Below, in pieces: positions 1 to 11,323 of a stretch of 64,000 nucleotides of DNA (positions within the stretch are counted from its first letter, which is position 1; each line of letters begins with the position of its first letter). The DNA lies in the NCBI GenBank assembly GCA_006384855.1, contig VCJN01001513.1, positions 1 through 64,000 of the forward strand, read 5' to 3'. The notes under the pieces were generated by a model. It searched no databases. It was given only the letters and a program-made list of their open reading frames with translations, and had not been told where the DNA came from. Position numbers and translations under genes: made by a program. The stretch comes from Tetraselmis striata. Lineage: Eukaryota > Chlorophyta > Chlorodendrophyceae > Chlorodendrales > Chlorodendraceae.

Positions 1-1290
1 ACGCCTGGACGTTACATTATTGTCCTCATACTTACTAGCGCACGGTCTATTGATACTACTACACGGTCTACGTATTACACTACTACTACAGTAGTATACT
101 ACACGGACTACGCACGGTCTGTGTGTGTATATATACATACTTTATTATCAATTCGAAATTATCATGAAACCAAGTCCGCAGCTCATCTGCACCATGTACA
201 GGTAGTGCCTCGTTAAAACTTAAAACTCAGCATGCTCATTCAAGAGATGTGTTGTGCGCCCTCCCCCCCCCCCCCCCCCCCGCCCCTCCCCCCCCCCCCC
301 CCCCCCCGCCCCCAGTGGAGCTGCGATGCGTGGACGAGTGCGCCGGGAATCAATTAGTGGGCGGCCGCTGCGCATGCATGCTGAATGGCAAAGGCTACCC
401 TGCAGCACTTTTTACCCGCAGCGGCGGATGTTTCGAGCTGATTGAGGAACATGCAGCGACCGTGCGGCCACCATGCATGGACACAAAAGCATGTGGGTGA
501 ACCTCCTATATCTGGCATTATATCATCCAAAGTGCTCGCCCCCTCATTCAAGGATGCACAAAGCCGCGTGCGCATAAACGTTTTCGCCTGTGTTTATCTT
601 AGCTGGCGCATGACTGATCACAGCATTTTGCCAGGCACGCGCCCGCAAGCTATGGATTCGAAAGTTGATGATGGCAACGGCAATGGCCCGAATTCGTTAT
701 GCTAGCAAGCTTGCCGGGCTCGGGCGCCGGCTGCTTGTCATCCCGCCATAGCCATGGAGCCTTATTGATACTCCGGGGAATTTGGAGGGTTCAGGCGATG
801 TGCAAGGTTAGAGCTGGATGGCCCTTCCGCGCCATTGTCCCGTGTGATCACTTGTGCCTCTCCGCCTCTCTGCTTGCACCAACGCGCACCACTAGGGCGC
901 GGTTAGGAATGCCACCCAATAGGGATTGGTTTACGGAATGCTGGCTTGTTCTGCAAAATTATAGAGACCTCCTACTCTTGATTTGCACCGGCATTGCCAT
1001 GCTGGGCGCCCAGGTGCCTAGTCACGTCTAAATATGGGTAGCAATGCACTCGGACTCGAAGCAAACTGACGGCGGATCAACTTCTTACATCGCGTGTTGC
1101 ACTGCGTGATGTTTTGTCAGCTGCACAGTTGGACAGAGGCATACGGCAAACCGCATGGTATCATTCCTTCATCCTTCTGCAACTGAACAGCGCGGTGTTG
1201 CATGCCTTGTGTAGGCTTCCGTGGGCACCGTTGGTAGGTGTGTCTGCAGCACCGAACCAATTGACACGAAACAGACAAACAACCCCAAGG
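1..1290. other. No supported gene
   Basis: The first bases are rich in short TACTAC/ACGGTCT repeats (about 40-130), followed by the poly-C tract. Short open frames exist on both strands but none shows a recognisable domain, a consistent splice structure or compositional support. An exon of the downstream minus-strand membrane-protein gene could lie here unseen. Confidence 0.5.
249..307. repeat. Poly-C tract
   Basis: Nearly uninterrupted C run with a few interrupting T, G and A bases. It lies in sequence with no convincing gene and makes artefactual proline-rich reading frames. Confidence 0.9.
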
Positions 1291-1299
1291 TTGATGTTC

Positions 1300-3298
1300 A
1301 CATCGACTTTTCAGCCGCTGCGGGCATTGAGCCGTGCGATGCCCAGCTAGTCGGACCCATCACGGCTGCCCGGGAAGAACGGGGATGCTTGGTCCGCCGA
1401 GCAGGGCTCTTGTGCCTTGTGGCACTTGCCTCATTGATTGCGCATCGCTGATGCCGGTTGGCGCCTGTGACCAAGGAGCTGCAATTTTGGGGGGGCGGGG
1501 TGTTACATGCAAACGCAGCAGTTCCGTGTTGAAGAGCATGCAGCGCCATCGGAGTGCTGCGCTGCGGAATACCAGCATGAGCCAGGTCTGCGCACCTCTT
1601 GAATGTGGAGGTTCCACCTCCTGCTCCATACCTCTTCGGGCGAAGCCTTTTCAGCAGCGGGGCGATGATCTTGGGAATCCTCTGTGGGCCACAAAGGAGA
1701 CACATAACCCCCTTAACTGCTCTGAGGCGCATCCCCGCATGGGCACGGCGCTGCCCGATGTCTGCAGTCACAGCACGCCAACGCCGGCAGCAGGCGCCAG
1801 ACACGCCCTCGCCTATGGGCACCTACGTGTGTGATCTCGTCCGATTCCATCTTGGCACGGAGGGACATGAAGCACCAGGTCAGCAAACAGGCTGTTGTCA
1901 CCGCGCCCATTCCGAAGAGCACTTTCAGCTGCGCCCAGTAGCGGTCCCGGTCGCAGCCGGACGCCGTGTCCATCCCCAGGAAGGACGAGCTCCATTTGTC
2001 GATGTTGCAGTACTGCTCCAGTTTGACTGCTTCCCGCGCAGAAGCTTGCATATGTATCGCTCCCACGGCAATGACCCATGTCTGCGCAGCAAGCCACTGT
2101 CACTACCCGCAGACTGGTCCCTCAGCGCCGCGGCACGCGTGCAGTGGTTCCTGCGTTTACCTGCAGAGACAGGAAGCCCAGCATTGCGGCCTTTCTGGCC
2201 TGGTAGTCATCCCGGGAGTAGTCCGCAACTGCAGCACCGCCAAGGAGGGGCTGTTCAAGGAACCAAGCAATGGCATATCTGCAAGCGTGCGACCCAAGTC
2301 GGCACAGCGGGCGCGCATGTTCGAGTTGGTTTCGGCAGCGGGCGTACATGTGGCGTAGAACCCAGCGGTGGCGGACGCGAGCAGCGAGAGGCCCAGCGTG
2401 CCGGAAACGAAGCGCGCCGTCACGTCCGCCGCGAGGAAGGGCTCGGCGATGAAGGGCAGGGCGGCAACGACCTGCAGGCCGAGCATGGTCCAAATGACGA
2501 TTTTCAGCCAGTTGGCCTTCACGTAGTCCCTCCACGTCAGCCCTGGATCGAGAACTCGAGTGCTGCGCGACCCATGCTGCCCGCTTTCCTCTTGTGAGGA
2601 CATCATGAGGTTTACGGACCGCCGAGATGCCTCGTCTCCTGCGACACGCAAGCAAGTCCTCGGTATCCATTCGCCGAGACATTATGCATGGGGTCTGAGG
2701 GATCCAGGGACTGCATATGCGACTCACCTGGACCCTCTTCTGCGGCCGTCGCCCCCCGTTTAAACGACATTTTGCTCACGAACATGCTTCCAAAGATGCC
2801 AGCCTTGGCTTTGGTGTTCACTTTTTCCATCTGCATCTTGAGGTTGATTCCTGTCTCCTCCAGCTCGCTCCTCAACTCCTGCAAGCCCCTCCCCCCAAAC
2901 GGTGCGGCCTCAGCCCATGCAAATACCAAAAAAGAAAAAAGAACTACCGACAGTGGCACGCGCTTTCACAAACCACACGCGACGCACCTCAATGGTGTCC
3001 TCCAGTGCAAGAAATTGCTCAGCAACCTCATCGAAACGACCATCAACCGCATGCCGCCTGGGTCCACGCATACCAGCAGCAGCAAAAACACAGCGTTCAG
3101 TATCCCCCCACACCCCCCTCCTGCATCGGCTACTCGCACGCCACGCCCCTCGGCACTGGCCGCTAACGCAGAGCTGGACCAGACGCACCACTCCATCAAT
3201 GTCGACAGGTCATCGACTCGTGCCTCCAGCGACTTCAGAGAGCTGGCTAAGATGGAGTTTGTCTTGGCCTGCGCCTCCCAGTTCTTCACGGAAGCCAT
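1300..3298 (-). CDS. Multi-exon membrane protein, family not recognised (3' end unresolved)
   Basis: Minus-strand gene starting at the ATG at 3298 (MASVKNWEAQAKTNSILASS). Coding-like segments in order are: an N-terminal coiled-coil exon (about 3298-3140); a short exon ending DEVAEQFLALEDTIE before a GT donor near 2989; a second coiled-coil exon (about 2885-2790, ELRSELEETGIN to IFGSMF); an exon with two hydrophobic helices (about 2545-2340, WLKIVIWTMLGLQVVAALPF and VSGTLGLSLLASATAGFYAT); a short exon about 2219-2160 (ADYSRDDYQARKAAMLGF); and an exon with a Cys-containing loop plus a third helix (about 2015-1835, YCNIDKWSSSFLG, VLFGMGAVTTACLLTWCFM). Further exons down to about 1600 or 1300 are possible but not resolved. 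A soluble coiled coil followed by at least three membrane segments is what can be seen. A tetraspanin-like protein was considered, but the CCG loop motif is absent. Function unknown. Confidence 0.5.
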
Positions 3299-3762
3299 CG
3301 CACCTCCCGGCGCGTTACACTCGCCCCCCGGAGCTAGACAGCCGTCGCAGCTGCCGGCGGCGGCGTTACGCGATCGCTCTACAGTGTCGCTACAGCGCGC
3401 GTGTCCGCTTCGATATAAGAGATGCTCGCAGGATTAGGCTCCGGTGCCACCCTGCGGGCTGGCCTCGCCTCGTTTCCTTTTTCAGACCTGCCGCGCTTTC
3501 GTTCGCGACATGCGCTTTGCGAGCCGGCCCGCCCAGCACCCACCAAGCTTGCGAGTCCGGCACCCGCACACCCGAGATTCCAAGCGTTCCAAACCACCCT
3601 CTGCTGTCTGTATGCCGGGTGGATTTTAACAGATGTACTTAGCAGCTTTCGCGCCGCGGAGGCAGCAGCGCTGTGTTTGGCTGAGGTGGGATGATCTGCT
3701 ATGCTGGCGTTTCGCATGCCGACGATGTGGGCCCCGTATCCGCTCGCCTTGCGCCTGCTACT

Positions 3763-3796
3763 GAACTTTTTGGTTACAGGGAGAGCGTCCAGAGAA
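3763..3796 (-). mobile_element. Very short retro-insertion, copy A
   Basis: A 34-base insertion ending in the family core GGTTACAGGGAGAGCGTCC. It is bracketed by a perfect 13-base direct repeat, TGCGCCTGCTACT, at 3750-3762 and 3797-3809, which marks a target-site duplication. On the minus strand the copy ends ...CTCCCTGTAACCAAAAAGTTC. That end is constant between copies while the other end varies, the pattern of 5'-truncated products of target-primed reverse transcription. Confidence 0.75.
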
Positions 3797-3809
3797 TGCG
3801 CCTGCTACT

Positions 3810-4851
3810 CGACTGTCGATGTAGTATAGTCGCTGTGATGAGCACCGCTACCTGTAGCAGGTACAAGATGAATTTAATGTACCTGTACTGAGATACGGTC
3901 GCGTACCGCCGGCGGAATACTCGTACTACAGGCACGCGCGGGCGGCTTATTACGACTGCTCGGGTACCGCCGTACCCTAGCAGTACCGGCGGTAGGGCAA
4001 GGATGATGCGTATAGGTTGCAGCTGTCTAAATTAGGGCACTCGTTCCTACTGCGGCACGCGGGTAGCGCGCCCAGCAGCAGCGCGCGCTGTAGTTCATTT
4101 ACTTTTTTGGTTACAGGGAGAGCCGGAGAGCGTCCAGAGAATGCAAGCAAAGTACTGGGGAAGGAAAAAGACTACATTTAAGCAGAGCAGTAGTTCATTC
4201 CTTTGTTATTGGGGATGCTGCGCGCCTGCGCCGGCCGCCGGTCGACCGCCCGGGGTTCTGCTGATCGCTTCGCGTGGCAGACGACGCGACGGCCAACCCC
4301 TTCGTCCCCCGACGGCCGGCAGGTCTTCCACGATGAGCCTTCAACCACGGTGAGCAAGTGAGCCTAGAGGCTAAAGCAAGCGCCCAATACGCCCCAGCTG
4401 CTCCACACCATCAACAAACACCTGGCAGACTCGGACTGCGATCTAAGCAAGACAGACAGGTATATTCCTCTCGCTATACCAGTACCAGAGCAGGTACCTG
4501 TACAGGTAGAAGCTCCGTCCGGCGGCGCGCATCCAAGCGGCTCGGCGCTCGTCAGCACAGTGCCCCCTGCCCCCTGCCCCCTGCCCACCCGGCCTCCCGC
4601 CTACCGCCCCTATCGCCAATGAACCAGCCCCACCCGGATCGAACACCCCACCTTGAATGCCCGGAAAACGAATGCGTGCCTCTCCCGGGGGGGGGTTCAC
4701 GCGCCGCGGCAACCGCGACTGTAGGCCCGCGTCGACTGCGAGATCCCGGCGGATTGCGCGGCCACACCCTGATCGCCTGATCGCTGTATATTGTCGGAAC
4801 ACCGCGTGATCGCCTGGCCTGCCCCGCTGTGCGTCACAGGCCGTGGGCAAT
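3810..4851. other. Intergenic spacer with retro-insertion B
   Basis: Region between the minus-strand membrane-protein gene and TOM20. Apart from copy B it holds a CCCCCTG triplication near 4562-4586 and a short G run at 4688. Frames on both strands are proline- and arginine-rich noise. The TOM20 promoter is presumably here but no motif can be pointed to. Confidence 0.5.
4100..4189 (-). mobile_element. Very short retro-insertion, copy B
   Basis: A 90-base member of the same family, flanked by the perfect 10-base repeat GTAGTTCATT at 4090-4099 and 4190-4199. It shares TTTTTGGTTACAGGGAGAG and AGCGTCCAGAGAATGC with copy A, has a small internal duplication of the GGAGAG part, and extends further (AAAGTACTGGGGAAGG), so it is a longer, less truncated copy. 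Confidence 0.75.
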
Positions 4852-7176
4852 ATGGAGGGGATGCAGCGCGAGGACCTGGAAAGGTGCCCCCCCCCCCCCC
4901 CCCCCCCCCCGCTTGCAGCACCACCCCGCCAGGCAGCTGCGCCACTCCGTCGGGGGTGGAGCGTCGTAGCGGGTGGCGACACACAGCTCACCAGGCGGAC
5001 CCGCCATGGCTGCTCGCAGGATGCTTTTCTTCGAGGAGGCGAAGAAGCAGGCGGAGGCTGACGTCAAGAAGGACCCTGCAAATGGCCAGGTGGGCGCACT
5101 GCCCCCCCCCCCCCCCCCCCCCCCCGGGGGGGGCCGGCAGGTATTCATTGGCTGACACGGCACGCCGTCCTGCTGATGCTGTGCAGGCGCTCACCAGGTG
5201 GGGCGGGTCCCTCCTGGAGCTGGCCCACTTCCGGCAGGGCGCGGAGGCCTATGAGATGATCGAGCAGGTGCGAGGCTGCGGCACAGCAGAGGCAGGGGAG
5301 CGGACGGCCGCCCGATGAATAGGGGTTGCGGGTGCTGGGCGGGGGAGGGGGGGGGGGGGGGGGGGGGGGCTGCCAGGCTCGGCCACGGGCAGCGTTGGGC
5401 ATGCAGAATCTCCGCACCTAAGTATCGAGGCCGCCAGACCATCCATGTCAATCGTTGCCGGCTAGATCCCCATTCCGCCGGTTGCTCTTTCTTCTCTGCA
5501 CATCTCATCGTGTGTGGGAGGAGCGGCGGGGCCGGCTTTGGGGCGCAGCGCCCCGCAGCTCCCCGCACGCCGTAACGCCCCTTCTACCCTGCCCACCCGG
5601 TCCAGGCGGTGGAGAAGTTCCAGGCCGCGCTGAAGCTGAACCCGAAGAAGCACGACGCGCTGTGGTGCCTCGGCAACGCGTTCACCTCCCAGGGCTTCCT
5701 CAACACCGACTCGGCCAGGGCGCAGTCCTTCTTCGACCAGGCGGCCGACTGCTTCAGGAAGGCGCTCGCCGAGGCACGGCCACATGCACCCCCCCCCCCC
5801 CCCCCCCCCCTCCCCCCCTCCCTCCATCATTGACCCCCTGCCTCCATTCCAACTCCGGGCCCGTGCGTCCAGCTTGCGGCTGCCTCACTGCATGCGGCTG
5901 AGCTTTCGTGCAGGAGCCCACCAACGATGTTTACAAGAAGGCGCTGGACATGACGTCCAAGGTGGGGCCCAGCCCTCTGAACTTCCCCCCCGCCCCCCCC
6001 CTCCCCCTCTTGTTGCCCCTCCGCTCCCCCACCGCACGCAACAGACACTCGCAGACAGCGATATGCACCCACGGTGCGCTGCGCCACTTGCGGCTACCTG
6101 GCTGGTGGGGCATTGCCTCTGATGCCCTGCCCGGTGTCGGCGGATCGCCGCAGGCTCCGCAACTGCACGCCGAGCTGCAGAAGCAGCTCCAGACGCAGCA
6201 GATCGTCCAGGTGCGCGCCGGCCTGCCGCCTTTGCCCGCCCCCCATTCCGCCCTCCGCGGGGACCGGCTGGCCTGATCCCCCGGAGTGGGCTCCATGCCC
6301 CGGCTGAGGGCGGCGCCGGTCCGCTGTGCGCCTGCGGGTGCAGCAGGCGCAGGGTGGGGCGGCCAGGGCGCGGCTGCGGGCGCCAAGAAGGAGGCCGGCG
6401 GCAGCGACTTTTGGTGGGCAGAATCAATCCCCCCTTCTTCCCCCGGCGCCCTCTCATCCTCCCGCAGGGCGCTTCACATCGGGTTTTTGCGGGTCTAAAC
6501 CCTAAACCCTAAAACCCTAAAAAGTCGATTCCTCGTTGAGGTCGTTAGCACATGAAGAGAGCTGAGCCAAGCTTCGGCCCGGGGGGGGGGGGGGGGGGGG
6601 GGGAGGCTGACAGCGTTGTTCCGCAAGTTGCGGGTTGTGATGCCGACCGTACCTGCGGCACTGACCGCACTGATTATTCAGTCATCATCGCCCTTGTGGG
6701 CAACAGCTGCGTCGGCTGGGGCTGACGCGAACCACGGCTTAGAGGGGGCACAGTGCCCAGTACGCAGAGGGAGACGGCTGTGTGCGCCGCTGTACCTTCG
6801 TATGCGTGCGAGCGCGCGCGTGTGTGTGTGTATCTAGGATCTAGGGTGGAGCGATAGAGGTGTAAGGGGTGATGAGTTGGGATGGGAGGGCAGGTGATAG
6901 GTAAGCTCAGTAGCATCTCTAAGGATATGCTCCACTACACCACGCTGCCCCCCCCCGCGCCCCTTCCCTCGTGGAAGCCGCTTTGAGTCGCCGTGGCTCT
7001 TTCCATTGGCGGTCGTATTGCAGACTCACCCGGGCCATGGTCCCTCACATGTACCCCCCCCCCCCCCCCCCCCCCTTTCATGCCGCAGGTATGACGTTGG
7101 CGGCTGGGCCATCTTTGTGTCCCTGGTCATCGGCATGTTCAGCATGGCCAAGCCGGCCGCGCCGGCCACGCAGTGA
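4852..7176 (+). CDS. TOM20: Plant-type mitochondrial import receptor TOM20
   Basis: Outer-membrane receptor of the TOM complex that recognises mitochondrial presequences; in green plants it is anchored by its C-terminus. Exons read as 4852-4883, 5020-5089, 5187-5267, 5606-5773, 5914-5961, 6154-6210, an alanine/glycine-rich exon ending at 6413, and 7089-7176. The start gives MEGMQREDLERMLFFEEAKK, matching the plant N-terminus; a GT donor at 4884 and an AG before 5020 join it in phase. Family hallmarks follow: ALTRWGGSLLELAHFRQG, then NPKKHDALWCLGNAF in the TPR-like core, EPTNDVYKKALDMTSK, APQLHAELQKQL, and the tail SDFW-YDVGGWAIFVSLVIGMF as the membrane anchor. Intron 4 (5774-5913) has a GC donor (GAG|GCACGG). 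The acceptor of the seventh exon is unresolved because phases do not match the nearest AG. A TGTAA motif at 7265 lies 89 bases after the stop. Product about 200 residues, normal for the family. Confidence 0.93.
6495..6523. repeat. Interstitial telomere-type repeat
   Basis: About four units of mixed CTAAACCC and CTAAAACCC sit inside the last TOM20 intron. The complement carries both TTTAGGG and TTTTAGGG, the two telomere units known in green algae. The tract is internal, not a chromosome end, because genes continue on both sides. Confidence 0.8.
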
Positions 7177-7264
7177 GCTGGGCTGGCACAAGGGGGGGGG
7201 GGGGGGGACCCAGCGCAACCTGCGCTTCGGTTGCGCCTAGCAGACAGAGAGGGTTGCAAGTGCA

Positions 7265-7269
7265 TGTAA
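7265..7269 (+). promoter_or_regulatory. TGTAA polyadenylation signal of TOM20
   Basis: TGTAA lies 89 bases after the TOM20 stop. This pentamer is the usual polyadenylation signal of green algae. Cleavage-site evidence is not available. Confidence 0.5.
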
Positions 7270-7862
7270 GTATGCCCGGGCGGCCTGCAGCTGACCGCGC
7301 AGCCCTCCGCATGGCGGTGCGGCTCTGGCTGGTGCGGCGCCTTCGCTTCCACCCCCTGTGCGATGCCCTCACCATCGCACACTCGGCTGCCTGCCCCGCC
7401 CCCGTGCGTACAGTCTGGAAGCACACCCTGGGTTTGGGCATGAGAAGTGCCTTTGAAACCCCTTTGAGGGGGGGGGGGGGGGGGGGGCATGATTGTCGAA
7501 GTATAGATATATGAAAATACAGTATAATCAAGCACCGGATTGTTGCCGCGATGAGGTATACGATGGCGGGGCACATACATGACCTAATGCATGACCTGGA
7601 TGCTGGTTGTATAGATGGCTTTGTATTTCTTCATCGTCATCATCACCCGCCCCAATAAACGGAGCTTTCGCCTGCCATGTGATGTAGAGACGTCTTTTTG
7701 TCGCAGTATCAATATGAGTTCGTCATCAACAATCGTTGGATCACAGTGCTCGTACTCTTTCCAATTTACCACGGGTTGTTGTACTCGTCGACGACACAGG
7801 TACCAGTACTACCCGACTTACGACTACGATACCATACTCTCATCCACGTACCTGTAAAGATA

Positions 7863-8050
7863 TGCTCGTATAAATATATAAATAAATATATAAATATATA
7901 AATATATATATATATACATATATATTATATTATATATATATATTATATATTGTACATTATATATATATATATATATCTATATCTATATCTATATCTATAT
8001 CTATATCTATATCTACATAATACATATGTATGTAAAAATATATATATAAT
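7863..8050. repeat. AT-rich microsatellite (TATAAA, TA, ATATCT units)
   Basis: Runs of ATATAAATA, then (TA)n, then about seven ATATCT hexamers at roughly 7974-8016, ending in more (TA)n. The AT content contrasts sharply with the GC-rich surroundings. Confidence 0.9.
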
Positions 8051-8705
8051 GGCAAACCCGATAGTACTACATGTTGACCTGTGGACCGCTTTGAGACTGG
8101 GGGTTATTATGATGGCCTAATACAGGAAAGGATTGGATGTTTTGGAACGTGTAAACCGTGGTGCGAGTCGGGTGTATTTTCATGGATGTTCGGTGCATGC
8201 CGGCTTCAGCCACATAACTGCCGTCTCACGTAAGTATCAGGTCGGGGCATGTCTTGTGCCATTGTTGTAATGTGGGAGGCCGTGCTGCACCGCGGTGCAC
8301 TGTTGCACGTGCAGCCGCAGCGGCGACACGGGTTGGTGCTAGTATAAAGCACGTGTGTGTGCGGTCGCCTTGGTGCCTGGGTTGATGCCTCGAATGTTCA
8401 AGCGTTGGCTGGCAGAACTCGAATACATGCAGCGCCTCATTGCCGGGCCGATGATACCGTCAGCCATCGCCATTGGGGACAGCGGCAGCGCAGGACTCGT
8501 GGCTGCATCATGTGCCATGCCAGTCGTGAACAAGTCCCGCGCCGGCATTTCATCAGCATCATGAATCATGCATCAGCATCAGCGCCGGCATCAGCACGTG
8601 GCATTTCATCATGTGCATGTTCCGGTACCGTGCATTGGTTTTGTTGCCAGTACTGGAGGCATTGTAGGATAGAAATTGGACTTCAGGAGGATCTCAAATT
8701 AAACG

Positions 8706-9050
8706 ACGACAACATCCAACGAAATAACACGTGACAGAGCTACGAAAGTGGTGCGAAGCAGCACCGACGGCAAACGCTATACGGCTGGCACCAGTTCGTA
8801 ACTATGCGGGGTCCCGGGGCAGAGGGCGCGCGCCTCTAGGAGCGACACCGGCGCCCTTGATGGTGCCCTCCACCGCGTCTGCCAGTGCCTTGTAGTGGTA
8901 CTATGTGTACTGCAGCAGCACGTTGTCCGCCTTTGCACCAAATCAACCGACTACATCCAACGAATAACATGCGGTAGAGTGAAGGAGGTGGCCCTAAGCA
9001 GCACTGACGGCAAATGGTATACATCTGGCACGGGTCTGTAACTACGGGTG
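8706..9050. repeat. Diverged direct repeat of about 105 bases
   Basis: The segment at about 8706-8812 recurs at about 8946-9050. Shared blocks include CATCCAACGAA.TAACA, AAGCAGCAC.GACGGCAAA and .TATAC...TGGCAC...T.GTAACTA. The copies start about 240 bases apart and have drifted, so this is an old local duplication. No coding signal is seen in either copy. Confidence 0.65.
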
Positions 9051-9237
9051 CGTTGGCGGCCGGCATGGAGAGAGTCCATCGAGTCATCGTGTGAGCGCAC
9101 TGCGTAGACATGTAGCGCACGTCGTCAGGTTCACCGTGGACTTCCGCTGCAGCCCTCCCCGCCTTGGGGGCAGGGTAGCCACGCCACGCACACGTATGGT
9201 GATCACGCGGGCGGTGCACCGCCCATCGCGTTTGAGG

Positions 9238-9393
9238 CTACGGCAGGCCGGGCGCCGCCCCTTGCCGCTGAAGTGTCGTCAGGTTGTCCACTCGCGCAGG
9301 CTTGTAGGTATGGGCGCCGGCTAGCATGCGGCTGGTGTAGCTCTGCGCCTGCTTCGTGCCGAGCAGCCCCCTCTCGCCGAGGGCCACCGTCAT
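9238..9393 (-). pseudogene. Possible isolated terminal exon, unknown protein
   Basis: On the minus strand, right after TGCCTGCCGCAG, a possible acceptor, a frame opens at ATG 9393 and runs 51 codons to a TAG at 9238. It begins MTVALGERGLLGTKQAQSYT and continues RMLAGAHTYKPARVDNLTTL. The composition resembles protein rather than spacer noise, but no upstream exon is visible and no family is recognised. It may be a leftover exon of a decayed gene. Confidence 0.25.
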
Positions 9394-10290
9394 CTGCGGC
9401 AGGCAGGCGCGCCACAAGGCAGGCTATCAGTCAGCTGCACAGCGCACTGCATGTTCTGGAGCATACACATATTTGCCCTCCAACAGTGAACCTTTAGTGA
9501 GGAGCAAATGACACAACTATTATCAGCCCTAAAACTATTATTAACCCCTAAAACTTAATGATACGGTCACCATTTGTATTGCACTCTTCATACACTAGCA
9601 GATGACTATGGCATTTCCCCATCAACATACCGTATGAGGTTCTTGTCTTTCAGTGCAACTTGTATATGTATGGTACTGCAGAATATATTTGAGACATAAT
9701 CATCATTAATTGGAATCAAATTTCGGCATAGAAAAAGATTGCCTTCATTAAAGCTTTCTCAAGCTGCGAGGTGGACGTCTTTATCGTCGTATTTGTCGTC
9801 GGGACATTTCGCAACCAAAGACGCCATGGTATCAGGGGTTCAAGCTATTAATTACATGCACCTGGTACACAATGATTACGTAAAAGCAATACACAAGTCA
9901 GCAGACGTAGCGACTGATACCAGTGATATCGGTCCGCGGGCCTGAAAGTAATAATCAGATGTTTTGCTGCCCCGCGTCGGGGATTCCGTGTGGTATTAGT
10001 GGTAAATTCTAAAATGTTTCACCGGTTTTTTAGTATAGAGTTTGGTCGCGGATGGGGGGGGGGGGGGGGGGGGGGGTGTCCAATAAAATGCGATTCATCC
10101 GCAGACCGTTTGTGATTGTACGATCGTACGATTGTACGATGATTGTACGATACTAAGATATGAGATGCGAAATTCACCGTTTATCCCCTCCCCCCCCCCC
10201 CCCCCCGCGCCGGATATGTTTTACTCGAGGTCCAAGTCGGCGACTTAGTGGCCACCCGTACACGCAGGTGCCGGTACATGTATCTAGCGG

Positions 10291-11281
10291 CTACACCTTG
10301 AAGCGCTGGTCCTTGAACAAGTGCTCGTCGGTGAAGCCGTTGGCGCGGGCAAAGACGGCGGGCGAGGAGCTGTCCTCCGCCGCCGAGGACGAGGTCGGCT
10401 GCCGAAGGCGCGCCGGGTCGCGCTCCGCGTCCACGGCCACTTGCGCCCGCAGCGCATCCAGCCGGCGCTCCTGCTCCGCGCGCTCCCGCTCCTGATCCTG
10501 CTGCTTGCGCTGCGCCGGCCAGCGCGGGCGAGATGCGTCAGACAGCCCAGCCGCGGACTGAAGCCCCGGCCCCCGGATCCGTCGGTGTCGATGCGATGCG
10601 GGGCGCGCAGACACGCCCTTTAAACAGCGTTTTGGCCGATGCAGCCACTGTCAACTCATCCAAGAGCCCGTCTACGCCGGTACCGGTATGAGCAGTAGTC
10701 CTGAAGCAAATTCAGGCTACCATGACAGGATCCGACCCACTTCCAACTTTTTACGTACGATCAACAACGGAACCCACTGTTACGAAGTGCGGCAAAACAT
10801 CAGTCGATCGATACATGTTGCACCCGCTCCCGCTCCCCTCGACTCGGATGTCTACGGGCCCGGCCCTCTGAGACCCTGTGCATAAAGTCTAGATGGGGGG
10901 CCGGAAAACGAGAAGAAATGATTTAGGTATGGAACCGATGCCTATGGGAGAAGTTTCCCGAAGCCATTGCCATCAACCACCACCATGTTTAAGCACTTGT
11001 CACATACCGCAGTATCCTCGCAGTATATATCGAGGTGTCTACCTAATCTCAACAAACCGCACTTTTGGGGGAATACATCGGAATACGCAGCGCGTGTCTT
11101 ATTCGATAAAGCGAACCGGTCGTCATTCTTGTATCACCCCCGGATCCACGATAAATGGCACATTTCGGACGGGACTGTTATTCGAATCTCGCCACCCTCC
11201 AAGGGACCTAACATTACCGCCGTGCATGTGAGAAACAAACACATGTAGACAATCGACGATAAAACTACGGAGAGGCAAGGG

Positions 11282-11323
<42 letters not shown>

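Larger units (their letters stand above)
7270..10290. other. Gene-poor spacer between TOM20 and the CCDC148-like gene
   Basis: Contains a poly-G run near 7470-7488, the AT microsatellite, the diverged 105-base repeat, the isolated exon candidate at 9238-9393, a poly-G run near 10055-10076, a small CGATTGTA cluster near 10118-10150 and a poly-C run near 10191-10206. No complete gene is supported. Confidence 0.6.

Noticed and set aside
5006-5089. ATG at 5006 (MAARRMLFF) as the TOM20 start
   Set aside because: An upstream exon at 4852-4883 joins in phase before LFFEEAKK and restores the plant-type N-terminus, so the 5006 ATG lies in the intron's 3' end.
4790-5170. Long proline-rich or glycine-rich reading frames around poly-C tracts, here and at many other places
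   Set aside because: They are produced by homopolymer runs inside introns and spacers; the true exons in other frames have family similarity and splice sites.
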